From Isochrysis galbana (taxonomy: Eukaryota > Haptophyta > Isochrysidales > Isochrysidaceae): 64,000 bases of DNA. Location: assembly GCA_018136815.1 (NCBI GenBank), contig CM030943.1, positions 2,438,555 to 2,502,554 of the forward strand. Reading direction: 5' to 3'. The notes beneath the pieces were generated by a model that worked only from the letters and a program-made list of their open reading frames with translations, had not been told where the DNA came from and ran no database searches. Below, one piece after another: positions 43,409 through 54,276 of the stretch (position 1 is the first letter of the stretch; every line of letters starts with the position of its first letter). Both the position numbers and the translations under genes were made by a program.

Positions 43409-44982
43409 CTCACGAAGAACATCCGCGGCAGCGTCGTCGATCGCAACGGCGAGGGGAGATGCAGCCGCAGCGCCCCCTGCGTCGCGCGCGTGACGGGGGT
43501 GCCTGGGAGACAAAGCTGGGCTTGTGCATGCCCCTGGCTGCGATGCGAGTCCTGGGGCCATAGAGCTGCAGGGGAGGCTGCTGGGGGGGCGAAGAACACG
43601 TTGCCAGGGCCCAACGCGCGCTCAGGAATTGAGTGGGCACGGAGTACGACGAGAAAAGGGCCGTGAATGTTACGCAAGAAAAAGAAAACTTGTCTTAGGG
43701 AAGGGGGGGGGGGGGGGGGGGGCAATCTCGTCCGAGAAGCAGAACGGCCCTTACGGCGGCGCTCTTTACGGTTCTACGGCGGCGGGGCGGCTTCGGTGGG
43801 AAGCCTGTCCTTCCCCGAGAGCTGAAACGGGCACATGACGACGAGATCGGCCGAGATCAGTAAGAAAGCACGGCGTGCCATTCGCCTGCCCCCCCCCGCC
43901 TTTTCTCCTCTCTCGGCTTCGAGAGCTCGAATTCGCCGAGACACGGCGCCGTCCACTTTCTAACGGAGTCGACCCATTCCGAAAGGTTCCTGCTACCCCT
44001 CTCCATATGTACAGTGCCAGGCCACCTCTCGCTTCGTGATTCGTGATGCGATGGGGACCCGGCTACAGTACCCAAGAGAAAGCTGGTAGAGAGATCAAGA
44101 TTGTGAAGAGAGAGGTACAATCGAATAGAAAAGAGACCCGAGGAAGAGAGACAGACCGAGAGAGAAGGGAGAGAACGAGAGGGGGAGGATTTGAGGAAGA
44201 AGGAGAGAAGGGAGAGAGAGAGGGGGAGGATTGAAGGGAGAGAGCGAGAGGGGTAATATTTGAGGATGGAGAGAAGGGAGAGAGAGAGAGGGGGAGGATT
44301 GATTGAGGAAGGAGAGCGAGGGATCGCTTCTCTTCGGCGATCCATATTCGCTTCCTTCGTCGGGCGTGCGCAAGTGGGCGCGAGCTATCGAATCCCCACC
44401 TCACTCTCCCGGCTCGCCTTCTGCCGAATCGAGGCGGGAGCGATTGGAGAGATTCGGCGAGATTCGTGGAGATCCGAGAGAGCCGAGAGAGCCGAGAGAG
44501 CCGAGAGGGAGAGAGACGCCGCGGTCGCCCGGTTTTCGGCGCTCGCATCCGCTGGCTTCCATTGCTCGGCGCCTCCCCTCTCCCTCTCCCCTCTCACAGC
44601 AGTACTGACCCCCCCCCCCGCCCCTCCCCCCCCTTCCCCCCCCCTCCTCTCCCCGTCTTCTCCTCTTCCCTCTCAACCCCCGTCGATTCGTTTCTTACCT
44701 CCCGCACCCCTTTTCTTTAAGCTACCACCTGCGGAGGCCCCCCCCCCCCCCACCCCCGCACCCCACTTCCTCCTCCTCCTCCCCACTCCCCTCGTCCACC
44801 CCTCCGAGCGGAGACCCTTCTCTTCCTCCTCCGCCTCCCCCTTGTCCTTCCTCACCCTGTCCGCGCCCCTTCCCAACTCCTCCCGCCACCCCAATCCCTT
44901 TCCCTCTCTCCTTCCCTTTCCTCCCCATATGCCGCCGCCCTGCCCACACCCCTCAGCAGAGACCAGCCACTCCCTCGCTGCG
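43409..44982. other. Intergenic with G run, GA tract and polypyrimidine leader
   Basis: A G run at 43700-43722, purine-rich GAGAGGG sequence at 44150-44330, and a long C/T-rich tract at 44570-44940 just before the next gene. Open frames in these tracts are low-complexity. Confidence 0.6.
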
Positions 44983-46182
44983 ATGGTCCTCTCCTCCCTC
45001 TGTAATGCCGACCCATCCGAGCCCGCCGCCTGCTGGAGCACCCCACATTCCTCGAGGCCCGAGCCGCTCCAATCGCTCCCTCCCCTCCAACTTGATTGCC
45101 ACAAGAGCGCCCCTGCCCATTCGCCCTTGGACATCACTGCATCGGCCATCACCAGCAAGGCATCCAACTCTCTCACACTCAAGCGCGCTCGCGGACATGA
45201 AGTCGAGACAGCGGAAACGGAGACTCCGGCAAGAAAGGCTCGTGGCCAGGGCAGCGCCAAACTGGACACGGCCCACCGCGCCTCATCAAGCTACTTCTTG
45301 CACAGCAAGCAGAGGGAGACGCTGGATGAGCCGATGGATGCGCCGGCGCTTGGTCGTCGAGAGTCCGCTCCTGAGTCCACGTCCAAGGCGCAGGCGCGCC
45401 CCTCGCCGGCAGTGAGCAACACGGACTCGGCCGCCGTCTCCGCTAAGCACGCCATGCGCACCAACAAGCTGCCCGCCTCAACGCTGCGCCGCAACATGCC
45501 AAAGCTACAGCAGGACGACCCGTACGTCTGTGAAGCACGGCTGAGGGAAGCCCGCGAGGTGTGGCTCAAGCTCCTGTCGATGATTCCCACAAAGATGGGC
45601 CGCAAGATCTGGCTACCGCCGCGCGATGTCTTCATGGATGCTACTGATCGCGGTATTCTTCCCTGCACCGCTGTCACCCTGAGGCAATCCTTCGCGGTCT
45701 GTTGTACCGAGCGCGCACGAGGCGGCGGTCGAGTGCAGTGCACTGAGTTCCTGGAGCAACTACGCGCAGTGGGCAATTCATTCATTGCCTCGCTCGACTC
45801 GGCGCGTAGTCTGCCGCCACCGCCGATCCATGTTGCGCATCATGCCTCGCAGCAGGACTGTGTGTCAGCGGCCGCAACATGCTACATGGGCGTCCCGCGG
45901 CACGCATCGCCTCGCTCGTTCCCACTCCAATTTTCGCATGGACATTTTGCTTGCATGCGCCAACCTTCGATGGGTCACGTGGCACTGACACAGATGCCTT
46001 ATTCCGCAACCATGCAGCCGAGAGAGCTCCATTCGCCGTACACGCTCGCCATGTCATCGCAAGCCCACCACATGCGCCCCAGCCACGTGATGGGCGCGCA
46101 TCATACCGGACTGGTTTTCGGATCGCCTTCCGCTCTGTGGCCACAGGGATTCCCTCAGGCCGCCTACTACGGCCCGATGTGA
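44983..46182 (+). CDS. Hypothetical protein, 399 residues, degenerate EF-hand-like C-terminal part
   Basis: Start chosen at the first Met after the polypyrimidine tract (MVLSSLCNADPSEP); the frame is open further upstream only through low-complexity Pro/Ser sequence. Residues 1-170 are Ser/Ala/Thr-rich and probably disordered. Residues about 180-270 look folded (YVCEARLREAREVWLKLLSM, MGRKIWLPPRDVFMDATDRG, RVQCTEFLEQLRAVG) and recall a degenerate EF-hand pair, but no calcium loop is intact. The tail is His/Met/Pro-rich. Function unknown. No intron is needed. Confidence 0.55.
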   Translation: MVLSSLCNADPSEPAACWSTPHSSRPEPLQSLPPLQLDCHKSAPAHSPLDITASAITSKASNSLTLKRARGHEVETAETETPARKARGQGSAKLDTAHRASSSYFLHSKQRETLDEPMDAPALGRRESAPESTSKAQARPSPAVSNTDSAAVSAKHAMRTNKLPASTLRRNMPKLQQDDPYVCEARLREAREVWLKLLSMIPTKMGRKIWLPPRDVFMDATDRGILPCTAVTLRQSFAVCCTERARGGGRVQCTEFLEQLRAVGNSFIASLDSARSLPPPPIHVAHHASQQDCVSAAATCYMGVPRHASPRSFPLQFSHGHFACMRQPSMGHVALTQMPYSATMQPRELHSPYTLAMSSQAHHMRPSHVMGAHHTGLVFGSPSALWPQGFPQAAYYGPM

Positions 46183-46849
46183 AGGTGACCCACCCGACCA
46201 GTTCGCAACACTCCATGGACCCGAGAGCACACTCCCATAGACGCTCAACGCTCAGAGTTGGCAATGATTTCGCAAGCGGATGTCGCGGCGCTGCAACCAT
46301 ACGATTTGCGCTAACAATTATTTCCTTGGACCGCCCCCCTTTTGCTCTCTCCTTTTTCCCTTGAAATGCGAATGTGATGCCACTCAACCCGTGAATACGG
46401 TTGGAGCGCCCCACGATGTAGGCCACTGTTGGCATGATTGACAAGTGTTATCCACATTGGCCGCTCCGTCTCCACAACACTTGCCATCGGAATCGTGCTT
46501 GCCGGTTGTGCTCAATTTGCGCGTCGTGCCCAATTTTCTTCTGTTGCTTTCCTTTTTCTTCGTTTCGTTGAAGATATGCGCTTGCATTCCCATGTCTCTG
46601 AAATACTCCTGCCCCGTCCAATCCTCAACTACGACTACGAGACAGGGCAGGATGCAACCGCTGCCGCGATGATTGCCTACAACTATAGCGAGTTGAAGCA
46701 TTTGCATCTTAGATCTCAACGCTCAGTTAACGCAAGGTGTGAAAGTTCTTAGGTGCTTGGGAAATGCCTCGTATTTTTACATCTTTATGGCTTAACAGTA
46801 CGGCGAGTGTTGGATTTCTGGCCCCGAAAAGTGTCGGCGATCGGACCAG
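46183..46849. other. 3' flank, no gene recognised
   Basis: Mixed-composition sequence with short frames in both directions (46438-46752), none resembling a known family. Confidence 0.4.
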
Positions 46850-47303
46850 TGTTGTGGTTAGGGGGAGAGCCGCCCTTTAGGTTTCCGCCAAAGAGAGGCC
46901 CTCTCTCTTTGTTTTCCCGCCTTCGCGTGTTTTTGGTTTCTCCCTTCGGGTTGCATCCTCTCCGTCCGATCGGGATCCTCAGATCCCGATCTTCCTCTCT
47001 TCCCCCCGTGTGTTAGGATAGGGGTGATCGCTCTCGATCCCCCTCCCTTGTTTTCTCATGTGTGCGTCCCCTTTCTTTCCTTGCGCGCGCCCCGTGTGTT
47101 TCCCGCGTTTTCTCTCGGCCCAGAGTTCCGAGAGTCGCGCCCATGGCCGCACTCCCTGGGGCTCTGGGCGAGCTCTCTCGACCGCCGTCACCCCAGGCTC
47201 GTGTGAGCGGCGCTCCCGCCGGTGCCATGCCTCCCTCCAGTCCCAACGCTCCCTGTGCTCAGCCCTCCGTGAGCACGGTCGCCCCTGGAGCGAAATGCAG
47301 TTA
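46850..47303 (+). repeat. Leader family B, copy 2
   Basis: Close match to 39162-39605. Here the upstream ATG (47142) is in frame with the later one and the frame reads MAALPGALGELSRPPSPQAR to a TAG at 47301-47303. The match stops at CGCCCCTGGAG. Confidence 0.9.
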
Positions 47304-48540
47304 GCGTCAATCGGAGCTTCGTGGACCTCTGCTTCGGCCTGCCGTCCAGCACCGACCTCGCGATCTGTGGGCTGCCGGCCAACCTCACGCCGCTCGCGTA
47401 CGCCTGCTTGATCAGAGCACCTCGACCCTTCTTGTTCTTGTCGGCTCTCCTTCGGACGCCAGGGGGCCGACGCTCGCTGCTCATAACCTTTGAGATTATC
47501 GGAGCACGTGCACTCGTCCCACTGCCACTGCAGCTCGATGCAGGCGTTGGCACACCTGCAGCAGCAGATGCATCCATGCCACCGCTCGTGCACGCGTCTC
47601 GATCGGCGTCCGCTATGCGCATTCCGCCCTCCCCGTTCATCGGCGGCGTTTCTGCGCCACTGCTGAAGTCGGGCGTGCAAAGGGCCACCTCTGCTGTCCC
47701 GGCAGCATCCGGGCCGTTCGTCGCTGCAGCACTCTCGCAAGCTGCAGCACTCCCGCAACACTGGGAATGCGTGATGCTAAGCCTTCGCCTTCTGAAGGAG
47801 CGAAGGAGCCCAGCCGGAGAGCGCCTGACTCACCACTGGTTGCCAAATCTGCGACACCACTGACTTCGGGCGCTCGACTGGCGACCTCTACGGCCTCAAC
47901 AGCATCCTCGCAGTTTGTCGCTGCAGCACTCCAGCATCCCCGGGAGTGCGCAACGCTACCCCTTCGCCGTCTGAAGGAGCCTAGGCACCAAACATGACCA
48001 TGAATGCAAGCCGGAAGGTGTCCGACAACGCGTCGAACATGGCCAAAGGGCTGTCGCGGGCGCCCTGGTTGGAGAAACTTCCAACCATGGGAGTTGTGGC
48101 CGGGGCCTGCATGGGAGCCCCCATTGCAGCCATAATCCCGAGGTGCGGGCGCGAATTCGCGGCCCCAGGCCCGATTTCACCCCCGCGCACGGCCGATGGC
48201 TGGGCTCACGCGGCACGCTCCCGGCTGTGGGCGGCGCGGCTCGCGTCCATACTTCACCAATCCCATCCCTCCGATGGCCTGGGGGTATGAGGGCATCGGC
48301 CAGGCGCGAAAGGGGCGGTCCGCGCGCGCACATCTGGCCGGGGGGGCCATGAATGCCAGATCCCTTTGGGCGCGCACGAGCGCCAGAGCGGCTGGTCGTT
48401 TGTAGGGCTGGGGGGCGATTTGGGCGTCGAATCACCCCGCAATTTTTGCCTCCGTCGGTCCGCACGGGCCATCCTGCTAGGCCATGCAAGGGGCGCGGGC
48501 TCTGGGGTCCAGGTTTGCGTTCCACTCGTGGTATCCATTC
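47304..48540. other. Unresolved possible coding region with internal tandem duplication
   Basis: Bases 47690-47840 and 47860-47985 are tandem related copies (GTCGCTGCAGCACTC..., CCTTCGCCKTCTGAAGGAG). On the minus strand a frame at 47295-47688 reads RRADKNKKGRGALIKQAYAS and SPQIARSVLDGRPKQR, and another at 47981-48190 reads FSNQGARDSPLAMFDALSDT; both look plausibly coding, but the connection is not resolved. On the plus strand the duplicated copies are also open. No family recognised. Confidence 0.3.
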
Positions 48541-48801
48541 GTAGGACGAAAAACGCTCGTTGAGCAGTAGATTCGTAAAAGTGTTTTAAAATACTATTTA
48601 TCGAGCGAATTGTGACCTATGCTGCAAATGCCCCATCACAAATATCATGATATGGCTGGAACCCGAAGGTGGGCTCAAATGTAGGCGAATATACCCCCTT
48701 TCCCTTTCTGAAGTACTGAAGTGCGTCCTACATTATAGGACCCGTCCTATAAAGCTAGGTACCTTTATCCGCTTGGGCTGCCACACCCACACCTCGCCAA
48801 G

Positions 48802-48951
48802 ATGGCCCGTCAATTTCTGGGCCGACCGACCTCATCGGCGGGTGTGGAGCGCGCATTCTCGTTGGCGGGGCGCCTGCATGATGATGCCAAGGCTACACAA
48901 TCTGATGACACCTTGATGCATTCCCTCCTGGCAGGCAAGAATATCGAGTGA
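48802..48951 (+). pseudogene. hAT transposase C-terminal dimerisation fragment
   Basis: A 49-residue frame ending in TGA reads MARQFLGRPTSSAGVERAFS, then LAGRLHDDAKA and TLMHSLLAGKNIE. This is the hAT C-terminal dimerisation motif (A..yLai..TSa.sER.FS.aG.......L........L...N). The rest of the transposase is not present upstream. It is a relic, consistent with a hAT-type non-autonomous element 330 bp downstream. Confidence 0.85.
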
Positions 48952-49097
48952 GAGATAAGGAAGCTTCTCGTTGTTGGTGTGGTGGGGTGTGGCGGTGTCT
49001 GTCGCCGCGCGCGCAGCGCTAGAGCTCTTGGCGCATCGGCGCGTGTATCGTGTGTCGTTTGAGGCTATTAATACCTTGTTAATACTTTTCGGACTGC

Positions 49098-49165
49098 GGC
49101 CCTATTTACATAGAGGTAAATACTGTTCTCTCCACTATTTACATAGAGGTAAATAGTGCATTTCG
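49098..49165. repeat. Duplicated hairpin CTATTTACATAGAGGTAAATA
   Basis: CTATTTACATAGAGGTAAAT occurs twice 36 bases apart; each copy is an imperfect palindrome. It may be a terminal or subterminal part of the decayed hAT element. Confidence 0.6.
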
Positions 49166-49277
49166 CGGGTAGATAGCCTACTATCTAGATAGTTGTCTAA
49201 TATATTCACCGTCTTACTGGAGGAATTGTTGAGACATTCCTACATCAAAAGTAAACAAGCATTCTGAGTGAAAAAAA

Positions 49278-49769
49278 CAGTGTTGGGGCAACAGCGCGCC
49301 AGTTTGCACCGATGTTGGAGCTATCACTGGCGCCAGTAGCTGATGACAGCTATCGGTGGTCTGCGAGCTGGCGCCAGATCTTTGGTGGGAAGAGCTGGTC
49401 ATGCCAGCTAGCGCCAGCTCTGGAGGGCAGAGGGTGGGGGAGAAAGGTCACCAGTTGTAAATTATACAGTGTAAACGGTTATTTTCCCATTTCTGGAGAT
49501 GAAGCACACCCCGGCAGCTTAATGTGAACCTGAGAGATCATATCGCGTGTGGATTCACGGTTCGAATCTGGTCGGCCTCCTACGTCCGCGACGTAGGGGC
49601 TTACCATTGGCAACCCGCGGCGCCTTACTTGTATTTTTTGTTTCCTTTATTGTTTTTTTTTACATCGCTCATTATTTGCGGAGACCTGGCGAGCTGGCGC
49701 CAGTTGCCAGTTGAGATGGAACTGGCACTGGCGCCAAACACTGGTGCCAGTACTGTTGCCCCAACACTG
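49278..49769. mobile_element. hAT-like MITE, 492 bp
   Basis: Ends are CAGTGTTGGGGCAACAG and its exact inverse CTGTTGCCCCAACACTG. It is flanked by GAAAAAAA on the left and AAAAAAAA on the right, compatible with an 8-bp target duplication, as in hAT elements. Subterminal CTGGCGCCAG palindromes are repeated at both ends. The interior contains a tRNA B-box-like GGTTCGAATC (about 49559) and a T-rich tract. No coding capacity. Confidence 0.85.
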
Positions 49770-49801
49770 AAAAAAAATCACCTGACCCTCTTTTGACGGA
49801 A

Positions 49802-50010
49802 CGCGACTTGAAGAAAAGTCGGGAAACTTCCCTTCTCTTTGAGAGAAAGAAACAGAGAGGGCGCTCCACAACCACAACCCAAACACCCACAAGATCGCTA
49901 GGCGTCCACGCGAAGTTTTTGACCAAGAACGAGAGAACGCAAAGAATTATAACGATACATGCCGAACGATGAACAACGAAAGAGAAGAGAGAAGCCTAAC
50001 GAGTTCGATG
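49802..50010 (-). repeat. Leader family A, diverged third copy
   Basis: Shares GGGAAACTTCCCTTCTCTTT, GAGGGCGCTCCACAACC, TTTTTGACCAAGAACGAGAG and AGAGAGAAGCCTAACGA with 33400-33590, in the same orientation, with more divergence and only the leader part. Confidence 0.75.
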
Positions 50011-50462
50011 TGCGTGGGGAGCGCACCGGCACCGGGCACCGGGTAACCGGGTAAGCCCTCCCGATAGCCTGCAGCCTGCAGGTCGACGTCTTCCCAGCGC
50101 ACGTCTTGTGGGCTGATGATCGACGGGCCGTTGATGGTCGAGCTCACGCCTTTCAAGCCGACCTCGGAGAAGAGGGTCTACTTTATTTTTATATCTATAG
50201 CGCAGGCGGTTAGGGAGAAGGCCGTTGAGGAGCTTAACAAAAGAAACGAGAGACTCGCCTATCTCCAGTAGAAAGTAAATCCCCTCTCTGCTCCCTCTCT
50301 CTGTCGCTCCCCAACGGCCTTCTCCTCCCTCCTCTCCCTGTCGCTCTCCCCTCTCTCATCTCTCTCTCTCTCTCTCTCTCTGCGCTTCCTTTCTCCTCCC
50401 TCCCTCCCTTCCGCCCTCTCTCTCTGCTGGCCTTGTGTGTGTCTGTCTGTGCGTGTACGGCA

Positions 50463-52884
50463 ATGTCGGCGGCCTCCCAACGGACGTCATCGCGCCCCGT
50501 CTCGGCGCCGCCCATCCTCGCTCGCTCGTCGCCGCCTGCGCTCCCCTGCTGGCACTCGAGGCCACAGACGGCCACCGCCATCGCTCAGAGCAGGTGAGAG
50601 AGAGAGGGAGAGAGAGAGGGGGAGCGAGAGGGAGAGAGAGAGGGAGAGAGAGAGGGAGAGAGAGGGAGAGAGAGGGAGAGAGAGGGAGAGAGAGGGAGAG
50701 AGGGAGAGAGAGGGGGAGAGAGGGAGAGAGAGAGGGAGAGAGAGGGGAGAGGAGAGGGAGGGGGGGGGGGGGGGGGCGGTAGGGGGAGAGGAGAGGGGGA
50801 GCGAGGGGGGGAGAGAGGGGGGGAGAGAGGGGGGGTGAGAGGGGGGGGGTAGGTGGAGGGGGGAAGAGGGAGAGGGAGGGGAGGGGGAGAGGGAGGGGGG
50901 GGGGGGGAGGGGAAGGGAGGAAGGGAGGGGGAGGGAGGGAGGGGGAGGGAGGGAGCTGGGGTGGGGGGTTTCGGGGCGAGGGAGAGAGGAAGAGGGGGTA
51001 GATTGTAGGAAGGGGTAGAAGAAAGGGGGCGGGCAGGTGGAGGGGATGAGATGAAGATGGGGATGGGCGCCGGGGGGTTTTGCCGCTACGGCCGATCACG
51101 CAGGAGCAACTGAGGCAACAGGGCGGGAAGGCGGAGGGGAAGCAAGAAGCGAGGCGGAGAAACTAGAGGGAGAAACAGAGAGTACGAGGGGGGGCTTGTG
51201 AGGCTGCCGCTGGCGTCGCGCATCGAAAGCTCCTAGCCAAGCACGATGGTGGATGGGTGGGTTGGGTGGAGGAGCGCGGAGTGGAAAGAGAGGGACCTAT
51301 ATCTTGAGGCTTCTCTGCACTCCCACACCGTATGTCATTGTCAGGCGGCAGTTGAATAGCCCGGCATGTGTTGACTTTAATGCCTTTCGTCGGCAGCCTA
51401 CGGTGAAGCCGTTACAGTCACATGCTACGGGAGAGGTGAGCGGCACGGTTTGCGATTGAGGGCTCCTCATCTTGTGCGACTTTGCACGCATGCCACCGGT
51501 AGTCGGATATTAGAAAATTTCCTGTCGCCCTTTGCATCCTCAGAGGCAAGTCCGCTTCAGTGTTGCTCCATCCACCGACAACGCTAATGGACGGGTCGCG
51601 AATCGTGCCACGTAAGCGAACCCATGGTGTGGAAGGCTCTGATCATGAGCACGAGGTAGTGGTAGATGAGATTCTGAATGGTTCAGTCCTTCAGAGATCT
51701 TTTGCACGGAGGCTACAGGGCTCACTGGGGCCATAAAACATCTCTGTTGTTGCCGCTTGTTTAGGTAATTAGGTCCTTGGAGCAATGGTATCGCGTGCTG
51801 CCAAATACATGAAAAATCTAAACAGAAAACATCTGCAGATTCTGGGCGCCTACACGGGCCTACTATCCCGCAAGGTATCTCTCCCGCCACGCGCTCTATC
51901 TTTAGAGCGTGTCTCCCCCACACCCCGTTCCTCCCCTCTCCTTCCGCCCCAAGTTCCCGCGCACGCGGCTCACGGCCGGGATCCCTTCCTTCCGTTCTCT
52001 CATGAATACGAAAAGGAGGGGGGCCTTCGGGCCCAAGGCCAACGGAGCACTTCACGCGGGATCCCGGCGGGGGAGAGGGGGGAACCCGGCCCTCTCGGGC
52101 GCGGGGACGGACCCCCCTACCCGCAACATGAGTGGTTCCTCTCCCATAGCGGGGGAGGAGTGGAGAGAGGGGATGACTCGTGCCCCCCCATGCGAGAACC
52201 AAGTATAAACGTACTTCCCATCGGCGCTACAACTATAACAGTAGTTTGCTCGAGCGCGATTGCTTGCGTTGAGAGCCAATGCGTTGAGAGCCAGCCTGCA
52301 ACAATCTGGATCTGTCATATAAATATCGTTCACATATTTGGGAATCAGTTGTGCACATAGCACACAACTATCGATAGACATTTTTTACATAATTGGGTAA
52401 CTCCGCCACATGTTTGTGACATATTTGGGTGCCAATACGTCGTAGGCCGCGTTCCGTCGAAAGTGGTCCGTGCTCATCTTCGTCGTCGTGCCCGTCCACC
52501 GCCGCTATGTGCGATGTGCTGTTCCCTAAGCCAGTTCGGACAATACGTACATGGACAACCCGATATGCCTCCCGATGTGCTGCTCCCTGATAGCAAGGAC
52601 GGCGACCGCAGGCCGCGTTCGTGCCAAGAGAGCACGCATACCTCATCTCGTCTCTGACCACTTCGCCGCTTCACTCGTGTTGCTTTGTGATTTCGAGCGG
52701 ATCCTTCCATGCCCAAGCTCAAAGTCGAGTTCTGACGATGCAAACGTCAATTGCGGTCCACGATCGCCCCATGACAATTTCTCTGGATGCGCATATCCGA
52801 CTTCTCACTTGCGCGCTGGCGGTGGCCTGCCGCCTCGCACCACAGGCGCGGTCACCTTGGATCCGGAGCGCCTTTGGTTACTAG
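50463..52884 (+). CDS. Hypothetical protein, 198 residues, four exons
   Basis: Exons 50463-50593, 51345-51435, 51773-51874 and 52612-52884 have matching phases and sum to 199 codons. The first exon follows a CT-rich leader, as for several genes here. Stretches such as RAAKYMKNLNRKHLQILGAY and REHAYLISSLTTSPLHSCCF look coding, and one hydrophobic segment (RLLTCALAVACRL) occurs near the end. No family recognised. Intron 1 is a long GA/GGGGA tract; intron 3 contains a family-T fragment. An extra open segment at 51544-51611 with good splice signals does not fit the frame. The 3' end overlaps the DUF4326-like gene on the other strand by 80 bases, so one of the two ends may be wrong. Confidence 0.4.
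50594..51000 (+). repeat. GA/G-rich tract in intron 1 of the hypothetical gene
   Basis: GAGAGG-type repeats directly after the donor, with G runs. The leader before the exon is CT-rich (50280-50430), so the exon sits between complementary tracts that could pair in the pre-mRNA. Confidence 0.8.
52090..52212 (-). repeat. Family-T element fragment in intron 3
   Basis: The reverse complement reads AAGTACGTTTATACTTGGTT, TCGCATGG, GGGGCACGAG, TCTCTCCACTCCTCC, then the AGGAACCACTC block, as at 24725 and 32403. Confidence 0.65.
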
Positions 52885-54177
52885 TTTGAGGAGCGATGCC
52901 GGCTCGCTTGCACAGCTCGGCTGCGAGGACGTCTCCGTGACACCTGCAGTGAGGGCGGAGATCAGCATCAGTCTGATGGGAATAAAATATCTGTAGAACG
53001 CTAGAGAGAAGGTGTTGCCTAGCTACTTCTACGAACAAACCCCATCCCTCCCATAGCCCGAGTCCGAAGAAGCTCTTAGATGCCCTCTGCACTTGCCTTC
53101 ACTTGGAGGCCGCACGGAAAGCGGCATGTCAGCAAAATGTGTGCAGAGCTCGATGTCAACATTAGGCATTTGCAGATGACGTTTGCACTGCACCCACCTT
53201 TGTGGCTTACACCAGCACAACAATCGTAGCGACCCACCCTCGCGCAGCTTGACCACGAGGGAATCGATAGCGTCTTGGCGAGCCCGCGCTGCATCAGGCG
53301 CTCGAAATCGGTGGTCGACCTGCAGCCGAGCGAACGGTGAACATTGCTTTTTGCCTGTGAATGTTCCTCTGTCACCGCAAGCAAGCGTGGGGGAGCGCGC
53401 CTTGTATCAGCCGTCGCGGTAGGTTGGTCCATGGGGGCACTTGCCTGCAAATGATGCTTGCGTGAGATGGCGTCAAGGTCAGCAGCTTCACCAGCAGCTA
53501 GACACTCTGCGAATGCGTTGATCGCGTCTTCACGCCGAGATTCGTCCTTGCCGTCCTCGCCTGCGCACTCAACGGGTAGAATGACGCTATGAGAGTGTGA
53601 TGCACTTGGAGAAAAAGAGATGGAGAACGATGAGCTCCGACCGTCAAAGTGCGTGCCAGTCTCTCTGAATGGCCAGGATGCAGACCGTATCGAACGGGTA
53701 CGCGCGCGCATTTGTCTCTCATTGGCCGCGATGCTGTGTGTCTAGGACGGGTGCGTGCGCGCGCTCACCCATTCTGAAGGGGTTGCCGAGCTCCGAGGTT
53801 CGATCAACCACCACATCCTCCACTCCAGCGGCCGGTGGGAGCGAGGGCTCAGCGACCTCCCTACCCTCGCGGTAGGTGAGCCTACCAACCGAAACGCGTG
53901 GTGCGGCTTCTTTCCCGCCGCGAAGACGCGCCGCCACGCCCTCCAGCCCTCCCATTCCCTCTCTCTCCTTCTTCTCTCTCCTCGTCTCGAGCTCCTTCTC
54001 TCCGCTGCCCTCTCTTTCTTCTCGTCGGACGCAGCCCGGCTCGTCGTCAAGCGTGGCACGCGTGACGCCGCGATACCGAACGCGCCCGACGCCCCCGTCC
54101 CTCGGCACAGGCACGCGGTACGCCGTCGGGCAGCCCTTCACGTGAAGCAGCGCGAAGGCGGGAGACGCCGACGCCAT
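52805..54177 (-). CDS. DUF4326-like protein, 261 residues
   Basis: Exons 54177-53769, 53560-53445, 53319-53198 and 52943-52805 sum to 786 nt in one frame. After a charged low-complexity N-terminus, residues about 95-240 follow the DUF4326 pattern as I know it. They comprise a Val-rich strand with an Arg (DVVVDRTSELGNPFRMG), DESRREDAINAFAECLAAG, RQDAIDSLVVKLREGGSLRL, and the Cys/His core LLCWCKPQRCHGDVLAAELC. The function of this domain is not established; the CWC...CH pair could bind metal or be catalytic. Intron 2 uses a GC donor (GCAAGT at 53444). Splicing of the core across intron 3 (AG|G TGT CAC) restores CWCKPQRCHGDVL exactly, which supports the model strongly. The start region is duplicated at 54530-54614. 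Confidence 0.87.
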
Positions 54178-54233
54178 TGAAGGAAAAGAGGAAGATAGGA
54201 AGTTGTCTTGTAAAAGAGTCCATCGGTAACCTC
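54164..54233 (-). promoter_or_regulatory. Start and upstream region of the DUF4326-like gene (duplicated)
   Basis: Contains GACGCCGACGCCAT (start codon reversed), GGAAAAGAG, GTTGTCTTGTAA, GAGTCCAT and GGTAACCTCT. The same ordered blocks recur at 54530-54614, on the far side of the 49-bp satellite. No TATA-like element was seen; the regulatory role is inference. Confidence 0.5.
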
Positions 54234-54276
54234 TTCACTTCTATTGGCTACTGGCGCTCGTGCCGCCTGCCGCCTA

